DNA of 64,000 nucleotides from Kriegella aquimaris (GTDB lineage Bacteria; Bacteroidota; Bacteroidia; Flavobacteriales; Flavobacteriaceae): NCBI RefSeq assembly GCF_900103215.1, contig NZ_FNGV01000001.1, positions 496,001 to 560,000 of the forward strand, read 5' to 3'. Shown piece by piece: positions 20,501 to 27,550 of this stretch (position 1 is its first letter; each line of letters starts with the position of its first letter). The notes under the pieces were generated by a model. It saw only the letters and a program-made list of their open reading frames with translations, ran no database searches and was not told where the DNA came from. The position numbers and the translations under genes were made by a program.

Positions 20501-20636
20501 AGCATTAGCATCGAACGACCAAAACAAATTGGTGCTGTCCCTCTTTTCGAACGGAGAAGAAATTGAAGCTCTAAAAACCGAAAACAAGATTCCCGAAGCG
20601 ACTTGGAAGGCAATCGTATTTAGTCTCGATCAGTAA
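17526..20636 (+). CDS. Secreted DUF5107 domain protein with TPR repeats
   Basis: A 1036-residue exported protein with a signal peptide (MKILQILPYLILIFSFIGVRAQ). A TTG six bases earlier could also start the frame, but the ATG at 17526 places Lys directly before the hydrophobic helix. Residues of about 50-370 form a DUF5107 domain with a galactose-mutarotase-like look (NDYIKVFILPEIGGKVWGA, GGIEFNFGIIGHHP). From about 460 onward there are tetratricopeptide-type helices (Tyr/Ala/Leu pattern). DUF5107 is presumed carbohydrate-related; its reaction is not known to me. It ends the glycan-type locus and is followed by a strong terminator. It may process the glycan that SusCD imports, which would explain the lack of classical glycoside hydrolases. 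Confidence 0.85.
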   Translation: MKILQILPYLILIFSFIGVRAQSITISEETKSLETYHFGKPNPVPIVSENSKIAPYFKFEEYEHTSKKKDWKVVTLENDYIKVFILPEIGGKVWGAIEKSTGEEFLYKNEVIKFRNIAMRGPWTSGGIEFNFGIIGHHPSTATPVDYLTRTNNDGSVSCFVGNTDLPSNTTWSVEIRLEKDKAYFETNASWYNASQLNESYYNWMTAAAVATYDLEFFIPGNAYVEHNGDAHSWPIDKQGRDLSHYKNNNFGPAKSYHIVGEYNDFFGGYYHDRKFGFGQWAPYEEMPGQKLWLWALSRSGGIWEDLLTDTDGQYIEFQAGRLFDQYSGGAINPISQVGFDPYVTDRWHELWFPYKEIGGMVDASEHGVLNVTNTADGFEIGLNALQKLDKEIKVTVNEKVVFTQKLNLAPMDVFSKTILAKSSDSLLVSINGTELSYTTNSEANRLKRPFYSDENLKVSETEKLYHEGLEAMAYRDYTLANEKLTKLVALDPSHRAGLVQLSELEFRKTNYSKALEYANRVLQMDTYNSGANYRAGMAYRAVNDTINALESLGWSARDIKYRSVSFAQMAELYLASKNYQRATDYALKALDFNTYNLNARKVLLVTARKLNDKIGFDQEVKELLEIAPLDHFVAFETHFMNSEELPSEVTNNITNEFPAETSLNLALQYQSLGLWDEALKILHLNTEDTKNQLWSAYLSRQKDSDDSEANLNQVIKASTAFVFPYRRETIPVLEWALKQTDNWKLQYYLAQNYLSVGLDLKGKMLLKALGNIPDVATFYQFRSAILKTSDFADKENDYLKAQQLSPNDWKIWEELIQFYLNNKSYEAALKTSIKAFKKFDKNYNIGLAHAKSLLNTERYAEAIAVLKKIQVLPYEHASESRKIYEDAHIALAQSYMDKGNFKKAVPILEQSKEWPENIGVGKPYGPDERLQDYLLAISYGKTDQIEQREKLLKEIVAFTNEHIERSGINHLFGLLALKKLGQENEVKQMVSALASNDQNKLVLSLFSNGEEIEALKTENKIPEATWKAIVFSLDQ

Positions 20637-20641
20637 AAAAT

Positions 20642-20670
20642 AAAGGCCCGTGAAATTTCACGGGCCTTTT
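20642..20670. terminator. Strong intrinsic terminator after the DUF5107 gene
   Basis: AAAGGCCCGTGAAA is directly followed by its exact reverse complement and one further T, giving a 14-base-pair perfect stem. It begins 6 bases after the stop. The symmetric A/T ends allow use from both strands, although the minus-strand DUF2911 gene ends about 115 bases away. Confidence 0.9.
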
Positions 20671-20785
20671 ATATAAATTTAATATACTATCAATTATTTG
20701 GAGCGCCACACTTTAATTCAGTGTGAAGCATGCATTGGCAGTTTATGCCTTAAGGATGATAGTTATGCCTTATGAGACGGCAGTT

Positions 20786-21313
20786 TTATTTAGAAACTCC
20801 AAACTTAACACCAACATATGCCTTTTCCCACATAAGTCCCAATACCGCTCCAGTATCGGTCAAATCATCTACAGTAATGGTAAATGTCTCTATAGGCATG
20901 GGAATAGCGTGAACCTGCGCAGTTGTTTTGGCAGCAACCTTACTGTCATCCCATTCAGGATTACCTCCCCCTTCGGTCTCGGCATAGAAGAATACCTCCC
21001 AATTTTGTTGACCGGGTTTCGTAAAGATAGCGTAAGAACCAGCCTTTAAAGTTTGTCCGTCTACGGTTACATCATCGCTAAACGTGATTTTTGTACGCGC
21101 ATTGGCACCGGTGCGCCATAATTTATCATAAGGTACTAAATCACCAAAAATAGTTCGACCGCGCATTGAAGGTCTAGAATATTCAATAGATACATCGGTC
21201 AACCCAACTTTTTGTTCCAATTTTGAAAGTGGGCTAGGTGCGGGTTTTTCAGTCTGTGCTTCGATGGCGTAAGAGGCCATAAAGGCACAAAGTACTACTG
21301 CTAATTTTTTCAT
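20786..21313 (-). CDS. DUF2911 family secreted protein
   Basis: A 175-residue protein with a cleavable signal peptide (residues 1-20, ending EAQ). The mature part matches DUF2911 throughout: VSIEYSRPSMRGRTIFG, YDKLWRTGANARTKITF, LKAGSYAIFTKPG. Members are common in Bacteroidetes, usually exported, and of unknown function. It is transcribed away from the photolyase operon, with the shared upstream region at 21314-21488. TAGATTTG on the minus strand, about 20-30 bases before the ATG, is a plausible -7 element. Confidence 0.9.
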   Translation of the reverse strand: MKKLAVVLCAFMASYAIEAQTEKPAPSPLSKLEQKVGLTDVSIEYSRPSMRGRTIFGDLVPYDKLWRTGANARTKITFSDDVTVDGQTLKAGSYAIFTKPGQQNWEVFFYAETEGGGNPEWDDSKVAAKTTAQVHAIPMPIETFTITVDDLTDTGAVLGLMWEKAYVGVKFGVSK

Positions 21314-21425
21314 TGTTCTAAGTTTTTTTAGTTTTCACAAATCTATATATAAACCCCATTTACATTTGTTAATAAATTCCCAAATAAGAGGGCCAACCGA
21401 GAGTATCACAAATCACTATCATATA

Positions 21426-21459
21426 TTTGTTTAATTATTTTTGTTTTCTATTAAACAAA
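21426..21459. promoter_or_regulatory. Inverted repeat operator candidate of the photolyase operon
   Basis: TTTGTTTAAT (21426-21435) and ATTAAACAAA (21450-21459) form a perfect 10-base inverted repeat with a 14-base spacer, so the arm centres are about 24 bases apart. The left arm overlaps a TATATTTG -7 element (21422-21429). The right arm lies in the spacer of the downstream promoter. The layout suits a dimeric, possibly MerR/CarH-type light-responsive repressor, but no such regulator gene is in the window. Confidence 0.5.
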
Positions 21460-21472
21460 ATATGTATCTTAG
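21441..21472 (+). promoter_or_regulatory. Promoter of the SRPBCC-SDR-photolyase operon
   Basis: TTG at 21441-21443 and TATCTTAG at 21465-21472 are separated by 21 bases, a slightly long Bacteroidota-type spacing. Long spacers are typical where MerR-like factors act. The first ATG follows 17 bases later. Confidence 0.4.
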
Positions 21473-21488
21473 AATGAATATTTAGACC

Positions 21489-21986
21489 ATGAAATTGTAT
21501 CAACTACATGCCAAGCAGACACTTCCTATTTCTCAGAAAGAGGCGTGGGAATTTCTATCCAACCCTAATAACCTAAAGGTTATTACGCCTAAACATATGG
21601 CTTTCAATGTTCTTTCTGGGGCAGACAGGCCCATGTACGCAGGTCAAATAATTTCTTATAACGTATCTCCATTTCCTTTTTATTCAACCAAATGGGTTAC
21701 CGAAATAACCCATGTAAAAGAGGGTGAATACTTTGTTGATGAGCAACGATTTGGACCATATGCCCTTTGGCACCACAAGCATTTTTTAAAACCTATAGAA
21801 GGAGGCGTTGAAATGGAAGATATTATAGACTACAAACTTCCTTTTGGTATTCTAGGTCAGCTCGTACATACCTCAATAGTAAAAAAACAGTTAGAATTCA
21901 TTTTTTACTACCGGGAACAACAACTTTTACAGTTGTTCGGTAAATACGGAAATGGCACCCAAGAACTTCATTTCAATTCAATTTAG
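21489..21986 (+). CDS. SRPBCC-family ligand-binding protein
   Basis: A 165-residue cytoplasmic protein with the START/Bet v 1-like pattern: an N-terminal strand, then SQKEAWEFLSNPNNLKVITP, a strand-rich middle (YSTKWVTEITHVKEGEYFVDEQ) and a long C-terminal helix. Such proteins hold hydrophobic ligands in a helix-grip pocket. It is the first gene of a three-gene operon with an SDR and a photolyase, an arrangement common in Bacteroidetes and Proteobacteria light-response clusters. The gap to the next gene is six bases. The ligand is unknown; a role in photoprotection is inferred from the neighbours only. Confidence 0.85.
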   Translation: MKLYQLHAKQTLPISQKEAWEFLSNPNNLKVITPKHMAFNVLSGADRPMYAGQIISYNVSPFPFYSTKWVTEITHVKEGEYFVDEQRFGPYALWHHKHFLKPIEGGVEMEDIIDYKLPFGILGQLVHTSIVKKQLEFIFYYREQQLLQLFGKYGNGTQELHFNSI

Positions 21987-21992
21987 TTACTT

Positions 21993-22685
21993 ATGAAGAA
22001 AAACATACTACTTATAGGCGGCTCTCATGGCATTGGACTTTCCATAGTGGAACAGCTTCAAGAACATCATTCTATTTTTGTTGCTTCTCGAACCAAAGAT
22101 GGGTTGGATGAAGCTACTGTTACCCACATTCCTTTTGATGTATTGTCAGATACCTTAGATGTTTCATTGCTTCCTGATGCCATTCACGGATTCGTATATT
22201 GTCCGGGAAGTATTGACCTAAAGCCTTTTAAGATGTTGAGTTTATCTACATTTCAAGATGACATGCAGCTCAATTTTTTTAGTTTGGTCAAGGTTTTAAA
22301 AGAAATCATGCCACATATGGCAGAAGGCGCCAGTATGGTGTTTTTCAGCACGGTAGCCGTTGGTATGGGAATGCCTTATCATACCAGTGTTGCTGCATCG
22401 AAAGGTGCCGTTGAGGGGTTCGCCAAGGCTTTGGCCGCAGAATACGCACCGAAATTTCGGGTGAATGTAGTAGCGCCTTCCTTGACCGATACCCCGTTGG
22501 CAAAACGGTTATTGAATAATGATAGGAAAAAAGAGACTATGGCTCAGCGCCATCCATTAAAACGGATTGGGAAGCCAGAAGATATTGCCAATATGGTTAC
22601 TTTTCTGTTAGATGCAAAAAGTGATTGGATGACTGGCCAGATAATTAGCGTTGATGGTGGAATGAGTACTTTGAACATTACGTAA
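21993..22685 (+). CDS. Atypical short-chain dehydrogenase/reductase of the photolyase operon
   Basis: A 230-residue Rossmann-fold protein with the nucleotide-binding loop LLIGGSHGIGLS at the N-terminus, a serine in MVFFSTVAVG, and the C-terminal pattern of SDRs (VVAPSLTDTPLAKRL, DWMTGQIISVDGG). In the usual YxxxK catalytic motif the tyrosine position appears to be Val (HTSVAASKGAVEG), while Lys is kept, so normal SDR redox chemistry may be absent or altered. It lies six bases after the SRPBCC gene and one base before the photolyase start, a tight operon. The substrate is unknown; a role linked to DNA photorepair or pigments is inferred from context. Confidence 0.85.
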   Translation: MKKNILLIGGSHGIGLSIVEQLQEHHSIFVASRTKDGLDEATVTHIPFDVLSDTLDVSLLPDAIHGFVYCPGSIDLKPFKMLSLSTFQDDMQLNFFSLVKVLKEIMPHMAEGASMVFFSTVAVGMGMPYHTSVAASKGAVEGFAKALAAEYAPKFRVNVVAPSLTDTPLAKRLLNNDRKKETMAQRHPLKRIGKPEDIANMVTFLLDAKSDWMTGQIISVDGGMSTLNIT

Positions 22686-22686
22686 C

Positions 22687-24000
22687 ATGAGAAAAAAAGT
22701 TTCCATTTTTTGGTTCAGAAGAGATTTGAGACTAGATGACAATATTGGTTTTTTACAGGCCTTGAAAGCGGATTTTCCGGTACTCCCGATTTTTATTTTT
22801 GATACTGAAATTTTGGAAAATCTTCCGAAGGATGATGCACGGGTTACATTCATCCATACCACTTTGCAAGAGATGCGAAATACCCTGCAAAAAGATCACG
22901 ATAGCTCCATTGCCCTACTTTCAGGAAACCCTGAAGCTGTTTTTAAAGATTTAATTACCGAATACGACATTCAATCCGTTTTTACGAATCACGATTATGA
23001 ACCCTACGCCAAGAAACGTGATTCGTCGATTAAGGAATTTTTAGAGCGGCATAAAATCACCTTCAAAACATCCAAGGATCAAGTCATTTTTGAAAAAAGT
23101 GAAGTGGTTAAAGCTGATGGCGACCCGTATGTGGTTTACACTCCTTTCAAAAACAAGTGGAAAGAAAAATTCAGCGCTGATGAACATTTGGTTATTCATT
23201 ATACCAATGGATATTTAGGAAATTTGATCGCACACAGTCGGCTACCGAACCTTTCACTATCCGACATTGGCTTCGAAACAGCTTCCATCAAGGTTCCGGC
23301 ATACGACGTTACCCCTACCCTAATTGAAAATTATGAATCCACTCGAAATTTTCCTGCCAAAGAAAACGGCACCTCCCATTTAGGTCCGCATCTGCGTTTC
23401 GGAACAGTATCTATCCGCAAAATGGTAAAAAAAGCGATTGCGGAAAAAAATGAAGTATTTTGGAACGAACTCATATGGCGTGAATTCTTTATGCAAATTC
23501 TTTGGCACTACCCCGAAACGGTTTCGGAGGCTTTTAGAAAGAAGTATGACCGGATCGATTGGCGCAACAATGAAACGGAATTTGAAAAATGGAAAAGTGG
23601 CCAAACGGGCTATGTTTTGGTCGATGCAGGAATGCGCGAGCTGAACCGCACAGGCTATATGCACAACCGTGTTCGTATGTTGGTCGCGAGTTTTTTATGC
23701 AAACATCTGTTGATTGATTGGCGCTGGGGCGAAGCCTATTTTTCTGAAAAATTACTTGATTACGAATTGAGCAGTAATGTCGGTAATTGGCAATGGGCCG
23801 CCGGAAGCGGTGTAGATGCAGCGCCCTATTTTCGAATTTTCAATCCGATGACACAAGTTGACAAATTTGACAAGCAGAAAGAATACATAGAAAAGTGGGT
23901 GCCCGAATGGAACGATCCAAAAGCCTATCCTGACAAAATGGTCGACCATAAAATGGCTAGGGAACGTTGTTTAAAAGTGTATAAAGAAGCACTAAGTTAA
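22687..24000 (+). CDS. phrB: Deoxyribodipyrimidine photolyase (class I)
   Basis: A 437-residue flavoprotein of the cryptochrome/photolyase family. The N-terminal antenna domain starts FWFRRDLRLDDNIG. The C-terminal FAD domain has LGPHLRFGTVSIR, WNELIWREFFMQI, and the highly conserved region around GMRELNRTGYMHNRVRM, LLIDWRWGE and NVGNWQWAAGSGVDAAPYFR, with Trp residues fit for the electron-transfer chain. It repairs cyclobutane pyrimidine dimers with blue light. Length and motifs are complete. It is the last gene of the operon starting at 21489; light control through the inverted repeat at 21426-21459 is plausible. Confidence 0.93.
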   Translation: MRKKVSIFWFRRDLRLDDNIGFLQALKADFPVLPIFIFDTEILENLPKDDARVTFIHTTLQEMRNTLQKDHDSSIALLSGNPEAVFKDLITEYDIQSVFTNHDYEPYAKKRDSSIKEFLERHKITFKTSKDQVIFEKSEVVKADGDPYVVYTPFKNKWKEKFSADEHLVIHYTNGYLGNLIAHSRLPNLSLSDIGFETASIKVPAYDVTPTLIENYESTRNFPAKENGTSHLGPHLRFGTVSIRKMVKKAIAEKNEVFWNELIWREFFMQILWHYPETVSEAFRKKYDRIDWRNNETEFEKWKSGQTGYVLVDAGMRELNRTGYMHNRVRMLVASFLCKHLLIDWRWGEAYFSEKLLDYELSSNVGNWQWAAGSGVDAAPYFRIFNPMTQVDKFDKQKEYIEKWVPEWNDPKAYPDKMVDHKMARERCLKVYKEALS

Positions 24001-24082
24001 CCTTCAACTTCTTATAAATTTTTCAGTTTAAAATCAAATGGCAATTTCGTATATTTAGACGAAATAATACCTCACGGGAAGA

Positions 24083-24379
24083 ATGGAAAATTACCACCTA
24101 AAAAACAATAGCGAGGAGAAGCAGTACGAATTACACATCGATGGTTCCTTTGGCCGTATTGAATATATTCTCGCAAAGAATAAAATTTACTTAACACATA
24201 CTGAAGTACCAAAAGAACTAGAGGGAAAAGGAATTGCTTCCGCCATGGTCAAAAAGGCCTTGGAAGATATTGAGCGCAAAAACTTGGACTTAGTACCTAT
24301 GTGCCCTTTTGTAGCAGCATATATCAAACGCCACCCAGAATGGAAAAAACTGGTTTTAAAAGGAATTAATATTCAATAG
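24083..24379 (+). CDS. Small GNAT-like N-acetyltransferase (NATD1/YjdJ type)
   Basis: A 98-residue protein of the small GNAT-like family. It contains the acetyl-CoA binding stretch TEVPKELEGKGIASAMVKKAL (residues 46-66) and ends CPFVAAYIKRHPEW, the typical tail of these proteins with a conserved Cys-Pro. Two bases separate its stop from the next ATG, where a CDGSH ferredoxin-like protein begins; this pair is common in many bacteria. An inverted repeat ATTTCGT/ACGAAAT at 24044-24065 encloses a TATATTTA -7-like box just upstream. Substrate unknown. Confidence 0.87.
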   Translation: MENYHLKNNSEEKQYELHIDGSFGRIEYILAKNKIYLTHTEVPKELEGKGIASAMVKKALEDIERKNLDLVPMCPFVAAYIKRHPEWKKLVLKGINIQ

Positions 24380-24381
24380 TC

Positions 24382-24810
24382 ATGGGAGAACGTGAAATTA
24401 CCAAGAAATACACAAATGGAGATTTGACCGTAGTCTGGAAGCCTAAACTATGTACCCATTCGGGCATTTGCGTACAAACACTTCCCGAGGTATATAATCC
24501 GAGTGAAAAGCCTTGGATAAAAGCTGAAAATGCATCTGTTGAAGCCTTAAAATCACAAATCGGAAAATGTCCGTCGGGGGCTTTAAGTTACATCCTAGAA
24601 AATCAAGATAAAGAAACAATGGGATCATTCGAAACTAAAGTCGAGGCACTCCCTAATGGTCCTTTACTGGTTCATGGCGAACTTAAAGTGACACATAGCG
24701 ATGGTACTATCGAAATGAAAAAAAGAGCGACCGCCTTTTGTCGCTGCGGTGCATCTGACAATAAGCCCTATTGCGACGGAACCCATAAATCAATAGATTT
24801 TAAAGCCTGA
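24382..24810 (+). CDS. Fused Fer4_19 and CDGSH iron-sulfur protein
   Basis: A 142-residue protein with two iron-sulfur modules. Residues of about 12-75 are a divergent single-cluster ferredoxin-like Fer4_19 domain with cysteines in CTHSGIC and KCPSGAL. Residues of about 95-140 contain a complete CDGSH motif (CRCGASDNKPYCDGTH) that binds a [2Fe-2S] cluster through three Cys and one His. It is probably a cytoplasmic redox or cluster-transfer protein. It lies 2 bases after a GNAT-like gene, a frequent pairing that hints at a shared but undefined role. All predicted ligands are present. Confidence 0.88.
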   Translation: MGEREITKKYTNGDLTVVWKPKLCTHSGICVQTLPEVYNPSEKPWIKAENASVEALKSQIGKCPSGALSYILENQDKETMGSFETKVEALPNGPLLVHGELKVTHSDGTIEMKKRATAFCRCGASDNKPYCDGTHKSIDFKA

Positions 24811-24823
24811 TATAGCCCTTGAA

Positions 24824-25297
24824 ATGTATCAGAAGATCGCCCCTTTCTTACTATTCGATGGCCAAGCCGAAAGCGCCATGAATTTTTATGTGTCCATTTT
24901 CCCCAATTCAAAAGTTTCCAATATAGAATATCATCAAAAAAAAACAGATTTGGACAGTAAAGCCTGCATTCTAAGGGCCTCCTTTTTATTGAACGGACAA
25001 AAATTTATGTGTGGTGATAATTTGGAAAAACACGATTTTACGTTCACTAAATCTCTTTCTTTTTATATAAACATTGCATCTGTTTCTGAACTCCGCAGCG
25101 TTTTTACGAAGCTATCTGAAAACGGAAAAATACTGATGCCCATCGACAATTATGGATTCAGCAAATGCTACGCTTGGGTACAAGATAAGTTTGGAGTATC
25201 TTGGCAATTAAACGTTCCGAATTTGGAAAATGAGTCGGAAGAAAGTAATGTATGTTTTGCAAACAGCAAAGACGTTCGACCAGAATATCGGGAATAA
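24824..25297 (+). CDS. VOC-family protein (PhnB/3-demethylubiquinone methyltransferase-like fold)
   Basis: A 157-residue protein of the vicinal-oxygen-chelate superfamily: QKIAPFLLFDGQAESAMNFYVSIFPNSKVSNIEYH at the start and YGFSKCYAWVQDKFGVSWQLN near the end, the pattern of PhnB-like VOC proteins. These form dimers with a metal- or ligand-binding cleft; the substrate is not predictable. It lies 13 bases downstream of the CDGSH gene and may share its transcript. The C-terminal tail of about 20 residues is divergent. Confidence 0.85.
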   Translation: MYQKIAPFLLFDGQAESAMNFYVSIFPNSKVSNIEYHQKKTDLDSKACILRASFLLNGQKFMCGDNLEKHDFTFTKSLSFYINIASVSELRSVFTKLSENGKILMPIDNYGFSKCYAWVQDKFGVSWQLNVPNLENESEESNVCFANSKDVRPEYRE

Positions 25298-25368
25298 GTA
25301 CGTTTAATTTGATTACGCTCGAACGACTTGTTTTCACTGTAGCTCCCAACTTTAAAAAAAGGCGGTAA

Positions 25369-25941
25369 ATGACCGAAAAAGAAAAAATGCTTGCGGGAAA
25401 CAATTACAGTTCACGAGATCCTGAGTTATTAGCATTATACCATAAGGCCAGAAGACTGTTCCAAGAATATAATCGCATCGATTCAACTCAAACCACTAGA
25501 CGAGACGAAATTCTCATGGAACTTTTGCATCGCAAAGCGGATGGCGTATGGATTGAAGCGCCATTCTACTGCGATTATGGTGAGAACATCACTATTGGTG
25601 CGCACACCTTTGTCAATGCTAATTGTTTTTTCTTGGACAACAATATAATTACCGTTGGTGAAAATTGCCTTTTGGGCCCCTATGTACAGATTTATACGGC
25701 CCAACATCCATTAAAAGCTTGCGAAAGAATTGTGCAAGATGTAGATGGCCCACGTTACCTCACATCAACAAGGCCTGTTACCATTGGTGATAACGTTTGG
25801 ATTGGTGGAAACTCTGTCATCATGCCCGGAGTTACAATTGGTGATAATGTCACGATCGGTGCAGGTTCTGTAGTTACGAAAAATATACCCGATGATGTTC
25901 TGGCATATGGAAACCCTTGTAAAATAATTCAAGAACTCTAA
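25369..25941 (+). CDS. maa: Sugar O-acetyltransferase (maltose/galactoside acetyltransferase type)
   Basis: A 190-residue left-handed beta-helix acetyltransferase. It has the N-terminal helical Mac domain (EKEKMLAGNNYSSRDPELLALYHKARRLFQEYN) and hexapeptide repeats with the active-site His in YTAQHPL. The closing signature VWIGGNSVIMPGVTIG / VTIGAGSVVTKNIPDDVLAYGNP is complete. It transfers acetyl from acetyl-CoA to a sugar hydroxyl in the cytoplasm, usually regarded as detoxification. The following SemiSWEET sugar-transporter gene starts one base after its stop, so transport and acetylation of a sugar may be linked. Confidence 0.9.
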   Translation: MTEKEKMLAGNNYSSRDPELLALYHKARRLFQEYNRIDSTQTTRRDEILMELLHRKADGVWIEAPFYCDYGENITIGAHTFVNANCFFLDNNIITVGENCLLGPYVQIYTAQHPLKACERIVQDVDGPRYLTSTRPVTIGDNVWIGGNSVIMPGVTIGDNVTIGAGSVVTKNIPDDVLAYGNPCKIIQEL

Positions 25942-25942
25942 A

Positions 25943-26233
25943 ATGGATTTCCTCTTTCAAATTCCTAAATCAATTTTTGAAACCTTTGGCGTCATCTTTG
26001 GTTTTTGCGGTTGTTTGGTTATCGCCATTCAGGTATATAAAGAATATAAATCAAATATGCCGAGCAGTCTTTCCATGGGGTTTCTCGTCGGTTGGATATT
26101 TATTTATTTCTTTTGGGGATTGTACGGCCTTAGATTTGGAACCCTTGCCCTATGGCTCTCTAATGGTATTGCTGTTATAATTCAAACCACACTTCTTGTC
26201 ATCGTAATGAGAAAACGAAAAAATAAGTTATAA
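25943..26233 (+). CDS. SemiSWEET-type sugar transporter (PQ-loop/MtN3)
   Basis: A 96-residue triple-helix membrane protein matching SemiSWEET: GVIFGFCGCLVIAIQVYKEYKS, then SLSMGFLVGWIFIYFFWGLYG and a third helix with SNGIAVIIQ. The PQ motif position reads IQ. Two subunits would form a pore for mono- or disaccharides. It sits one base after a sugar acetyltransferase, and its TAA overlaps the ATG of the next gene. A second SemiSWEET gene occurs at 38803-39069. Sugar specificity is unknown. Confidence 0.85.
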   Translation: MDFLFQIPKSIFETFGVIFGFCGCLVIAIQVYKEYKSNMPSSLSMGFLVGWIFIYFFWGLYGLRFGTLALWLSNGIAVIIQTTLLVIVMRKRKNKL

Positions 26234-26913
26234 TGCACTTTCGTCCAACCCATTTCACATGGTTATTTATTTTTATTGTTCTCTTGGATAGCGTTGTCGG
26301 AGCGAGTGACCTTTCTGGTTTTCGTATGGTTACCAAACCGATGATACTTATCGCTTTACTCGCCTATTTTGGTAACAACGGAAAGCATCTATTGCAATCA
26401 ACATATTACCTCACATTATCCGCTTTATTTTTTTCCTTGCTAGGCGATGTTTTTTTAATGTTCGATAATCCGTCAAACCACTATTTTGTATTTGGTCTAG
26501 TCTCATTTCTATTCGCCCACATCTTGTACTGCGTCATATTCCTACTGCGGAGGGCAAGTAGAAATTCTTTAGACTTTGGGTTGATTTTACTTCTCTTTCT
26601 AGCTTACGGAACCACATTGTTCATAATGCTGGAAGCTAATTTAGGCCCGCTTAGACTGCCGGTAGCTATATACATTTTGGCGATTTTGGCTATGGCGGTT
26701 ACTTCATATGGCCGTCGGAAAAAAGTAAATGCGATCAGTTTTAACCTGATATTTTTAGGTGCTCTTTTCTTTATTGTCTCAGACACCATTCTTGCGCTGA
26801 ATAAATTTATGTTCGATATACCTTGGTCATCACTTACCGTCATGGGAACCTACGCCACTGCGCAATTTTTAATCGTAAAAGGATTGTTATTTGAAAACCC
26901 GAAAGAGAATTGA
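26233..26913 (+). CDS. YhhN/TMEM86-family lysoplasmalogenase-like membrane protein
   Basis: A 226-residue polytopic membrane protein with about eight hydrophobic helices. It has the YhhN signature: acidic positions in SLLGDVFLMF and a helix ending FIVSDTILALNKF, with the conserved Asp pair thought to form the active site of TMEM86-type lysoplasmalogenases. Members cleave the vinyl-ether bond of lysoplasmalogens; in bacteria the substrate is not certain. Its start overlaps the stop of the SemiSWEET gene (TAATG), so translation is probably coupled. Confidence 0.85.
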   Translation: MHFRPTHFTWLFIFIVLLDSVVGASDLSGFRMVTKPMILIALLAYFGNNGKHLLQSTYYLTLSALFFSLLGDVFLMFDNPSNHYFVFGLVSFLFAHILYCVIFLLRRASRNSLDFGLILLLFLAYGTTLFIMLEANLGPLRLPVAIYILAILAMAVTSYGRRKKVNAISFNLIFLGALFFIVSDTILALNKFMFDIPWSSLTVMGTYATAQFLIVKGLLFENPKEN

Positions 26914-26966
26914 CCATTTTCCATCCTCAAAAACACTATATTCCAAACTTAAAAAAATCGTGTTGT

Positions 26967-27410
26967 ATGAATAAAATGTTCCTAATGCTCTTCCTTATAC
27001 CCTGCTTGATGCTTTCTGCGCAGGAATTTGATTTTAAGATCGATCACTCTTCCCTTATCGTGAATGATTTGGAAACTTCCGCAGATTTTTATGCAGATGT
27101 ATTAAAATTGAAAGAAATTCCACATCCCACCAAAGCACCAGGATTCCGTTGGTTTCAAGTGCAAGGAAATTCTCAATTGCATTTAATCTACAAGGATACC
27201 GTACAAATGAAAAAGCATAAATCAATGCATTTATGCCTTTCTACACCTGATATAGATGCGTTTATATCTCATCTGAAAAAGCAAAATATTTCATACGAAG
27301 ATTGGCCTGGCAAGAAAAGTGCAGTAACTCTGAGGGCCGATGGCGTACGTCAAATATACCTTCAAGATCCAGAGGGTTATTGGATAGAGGTAAACAATGC
27401 CCAACACTAG
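26967..27410 (+). CDS. Exported VOC/glyoxalase-like protein
   Basis: A 147-residue protein with an N-terminal signal peptide (MNKMFLMLFLIPCLMLSAQ) followed by one VOC module: FKIDHSSLIVNDLETSADFY, then MHLCLSTPDIDAF and YLQDPEGYWIEVNN with the C-terminal Glu metal ligand. A longer frame from a TTG at 26910 is possible but would bury the signal peptide, so the ATG at 26967 is preferred. VOC proteins are usually cytoplasmic; export makes this one unusual. Metal ligand positions (His near the start, Glu in WIEV) look present. Its activity is unknown; bleomycin-type binding is not implied. Confidence 0.82.
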   Translation: MNKMFLMLFLIPCLMLSAQEFDFKIDHSSLIVNDLETSADFYADVLKLKEIPHPTKAPGFRWFQVQGNSQLHLIYKDTVQMKKHKSMHLCLSTPDIDAFISHLKKQNISYEDWPGKKSAVTLRADGVRQIYLQDPEGYWIEVNNAQH

Positions 27411-27550
27411 GGTTAATCCTTTATAATCTTATACGTTTTGTGATTTCCTTTCTTTATAAGGCAAAAAAGAAAAGTTAGGAACGTTTTTAGCTGTGTGAAA
27501 CTATTACCAGCAAAAATCACCAACTAAATAACCTAAAAAACAATCGTAGA

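Noticed and set aside
24044-24065. Inverted repeat ATTTCGT/ACGAAAT enclosing a TATATTTA box
   Set aside because: Possible operator of the GNAT-CDGSH pair, but seven-base arms in A/T-rich DNA occur by chance and no regulator is near.
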